From Clostridiales bacterium (GTDB taxonomy: Bacteria > Bacillota > Clostridia > SK-Y3): a stretch of 32,244 bases of DNA. The DNA lies in the NCBI GenBank assembly GCA_030156665.1, contig JASGMB010000015.1, positions 1 through 32,244 on the forward strand, in the 5' to 3' direction. Positions 31,287-32,244 of this stretch are shown here, in pieces. Position numbers and translations under genes: made by a program. The notes under the pieces are model-generated. The model saw only the letters and a program-made list of their open reading frames with translations. It had not been told where the DNA came from and did no database searches. Every line of letters starts with the position of its first letter. Positions within the stretch are counted from its first letter, which is position 1.

Positions 31287-31347
31287 TATTGCTAATGCAG
31301 AATTGAGAATGCAAAATCATTTTATTTGCAGCCCGCATTCTGCATTC
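31287..31347 (-). repeat. Family D repeats spanning the trmN6 stop codon
   Basis: Two arms of the AATGCAGAATTGAGAATGC / AATGCAGAATGCGG type occur here, one in the trmN6-rsmI gap and one inside the last codons of trmN6. The same motif is seen at 5213-5236 and 28705-28732. Confidence 0.5.
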
Positions 31348-32099
31348 TTTTCGTCTCTTCCATAAATCTTATTGATCTCATCGGTATATTTTCCGTTATC
31401 ACCATATACATACAGTGGCTTCATCATTTTTAACTGGGGTTTTCCGTTTTTTAACCCCTCAATTAAAATTAAGTTTGCCCTTTTCCCTATAGAAGGATGT
31501 ACAAATCTCAACCGTTTTGGCTCTAAACGATAATTTCTCATCAGCCATATAATATCAACCAATCGCTCCGGACGATGTACCATATTAAACTTTCCACCAT
31601 TTTTCAAAAGTTTGCTGCCAACTGATACTACGTCTTCAAGCGTACATTGAATTTCATGACGTGATATAGCCTTCGCATCATAGGGATTTATCAAACCTCC
31701 ACCTTGATTCATGTATGGGGGATTACTTACTACTATATCACATATACCTGCTCCAAATACATCTACACAGTTACGCAAATCCCCTTCTACTATCTGAACA
31801 CGTTTTTCTAAATTATTTAAAACTATACTTCTCTGCGCCATCTCGGCCATGTCTGTTTGGATCTCTATGCCTATAATCTGACTTGCATCCGTTTTTCCTG
31901 CAATCAATATAGGTATCACCCCGGTACCGGTTCCTAAATCTATCACCTTATTTCCCTTTTTTATATCGGCGAAGTTTACTAACAATACCGCATCTATTCC
32001 AAAACAGAAACCGCGAGTATCCTGAATAATGCGCAGCCCTTTATACTGTAAGTCATCAATTCTTTCCCATTCTTTTAAAAGTATATCTTTTTCACTCAT
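31317..32099 (-). CDS. trmN6: tRNA1(Val) (adenine37-N6)-methyltransferase-like protein
   Basis: This 260-aa class I SAM methyltransferase has GGAGGAATAGA before its ATG. VIDLGTGTGVIPILIAGKTD is motif I (SAM), GIEIQTDMAEMAQRS follows, and DIVVSNPPYMNQGG is the N6-adenine catalytic N-P-P-Y motif. It corresponds to B. subtilis YabB/TrmN6, which modifies A37 of tRNA. The last residues, KNAECGLQIK, are encoded by a dispersed repeat, so the natural end of the protein may have been altered. It lies directly upstream of rsmI, as in B. subtilis. Confidence 0.88.
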   Translation of the reverse strand: MSEKDILLKEWERIDDLQYKGLRIIQDTRGFCFGIDAVLLVNFADIKKGNKVIDLGTGTGVIPILIAGKTDASQIIGIEIQTDMAEMAQRSIVLNNLEKRVQIVEGDLRNCVDVFGAGICDIVVSNPPYMNQGGGLINPYDAKAISRHEIQCTLEDVVSVGSKLLKNGGKFNMVHRPERLVDIIWLMRNYRLEPKRLRFVHPSIGKRANLILIEGLKNGKPQLKMMKPLYVYGDNGKYTDEINKIYGRDEKNAECGLQIK

Positions 32100-32140
32100 T
32101 CTATTCCTCCATACCCTATTTGAAAGTGGGGCGTTAAATT

Positions 32141-32244
32141 AAATGATATAAAAAAATCGTCTTCGACGAATTTATCTCACTTCGTTCGAATATGATTTAG
32201 GTAGATTTTCTTGAAGCCAGAAAGTATATCTTGCAGATATACTT
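32141..32244 (+). repeat. Family A-related repeat, copy 6 (diverged, cut by window edge)
   Basis: It retains the family core TTTAGGTAGATTTTCTTGAAG. Upstream are AAAAAATCGTCTTCGACGAA and ACTTCGTTCGAA; downstream is a different hairpin AAGTATATC/GATATACTT in place of the GCGGCA module. Orientation is the same as in the other copies. The 3' part lies outside the window. Confidence 0.6.

Overview
The window looks like chromosomal DNA of an AT-rich, endospore-forming anaerobe of the class Clostridia. Shine-Dalgarno sites are strong (AGGAGG type). Sporulation genes are present: spmA, spmB, a Spo0E-like protein, a YabE/3D protein, a coat-like protein, and abrB with Spo0A boxes. Rubrerythrin and a rubredoxin-like protein point to anaerobic life, and sugar metabolism appears to use a PPi-type phosphofructokinase. 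No tRNA, rRNA, CRISPR array, transposase or prophage gene was recognised.

Layout. (1) 1-1466, minus strand: the start of L-fucose isomerase behind a LacI-type regulator that has lost part of its sugar-binding domain, with a similar operator-like palindrome before each gene. (2) 1718-5046, plus strand: a tight five-gene operon for a multi-cofactor amine/imino-acid dehydrogenase ([2Fe-2S] protein, FAD/pyridine-nucleotide-type subunit, 2x[4Fe-4S] protein, BFD-like [2Fe-2S] protein, DAO-type FAD subunit). (3) 5325-12412: accessory genes, namely a DUF2512 membrane protein, an EamA transporter, a 36-aa membrane peptide, a Ca/Na antiporter, a Spo0E-like protein, an XRE regulator with a DUF815 ATPase, rubrerythrin with a rubredoxin-like partner, and small unknowns. 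(4) 12479-14652: murT-gatD for lipid II amidation. (5) 15360-19304: a CcpN-like CBS-domain repressor, PPi-phosphofructokinase and, convergent, GTP-type PEP carboxykinase, which together form a glycolysis/gluconeogenesis switch module. (6) 19826-32099: an arrangement matching the B. subtilis origin-proximal yabB-yabC-abrB-metS-yabD-yabE-ksgA cluster (here trmN6, rsmI, abrB, metG, tatD, yabE, rsmA). spmA/spmB, comB, a TatD-linked radical SAM gene and a coat-like gene are interleaved, and rnmV is absent.

The most unusual content is between the genes. A two-hairpin repeat (family A, about 130 bp) occurs six times, all in the same orientation. Its copies differ by paired, compensating changes in both stems, so the fold rather than the sequence is conserved. 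A second element (family B, 109 bp, two copies with 4 differences) lies in inverted orientation around the 5.4-kb ccpN-pfp-pckA-rsmA segment. Several shorter dispersed repeats touch stop codons, and one supplies the C-terminal codons of trmN6. The clearest regulatory structure is at abrB: a near-consensus sigma-A promoter followed by two Spo0A boxes 21 bp apart, as expected for Spo0A repression of abrB.
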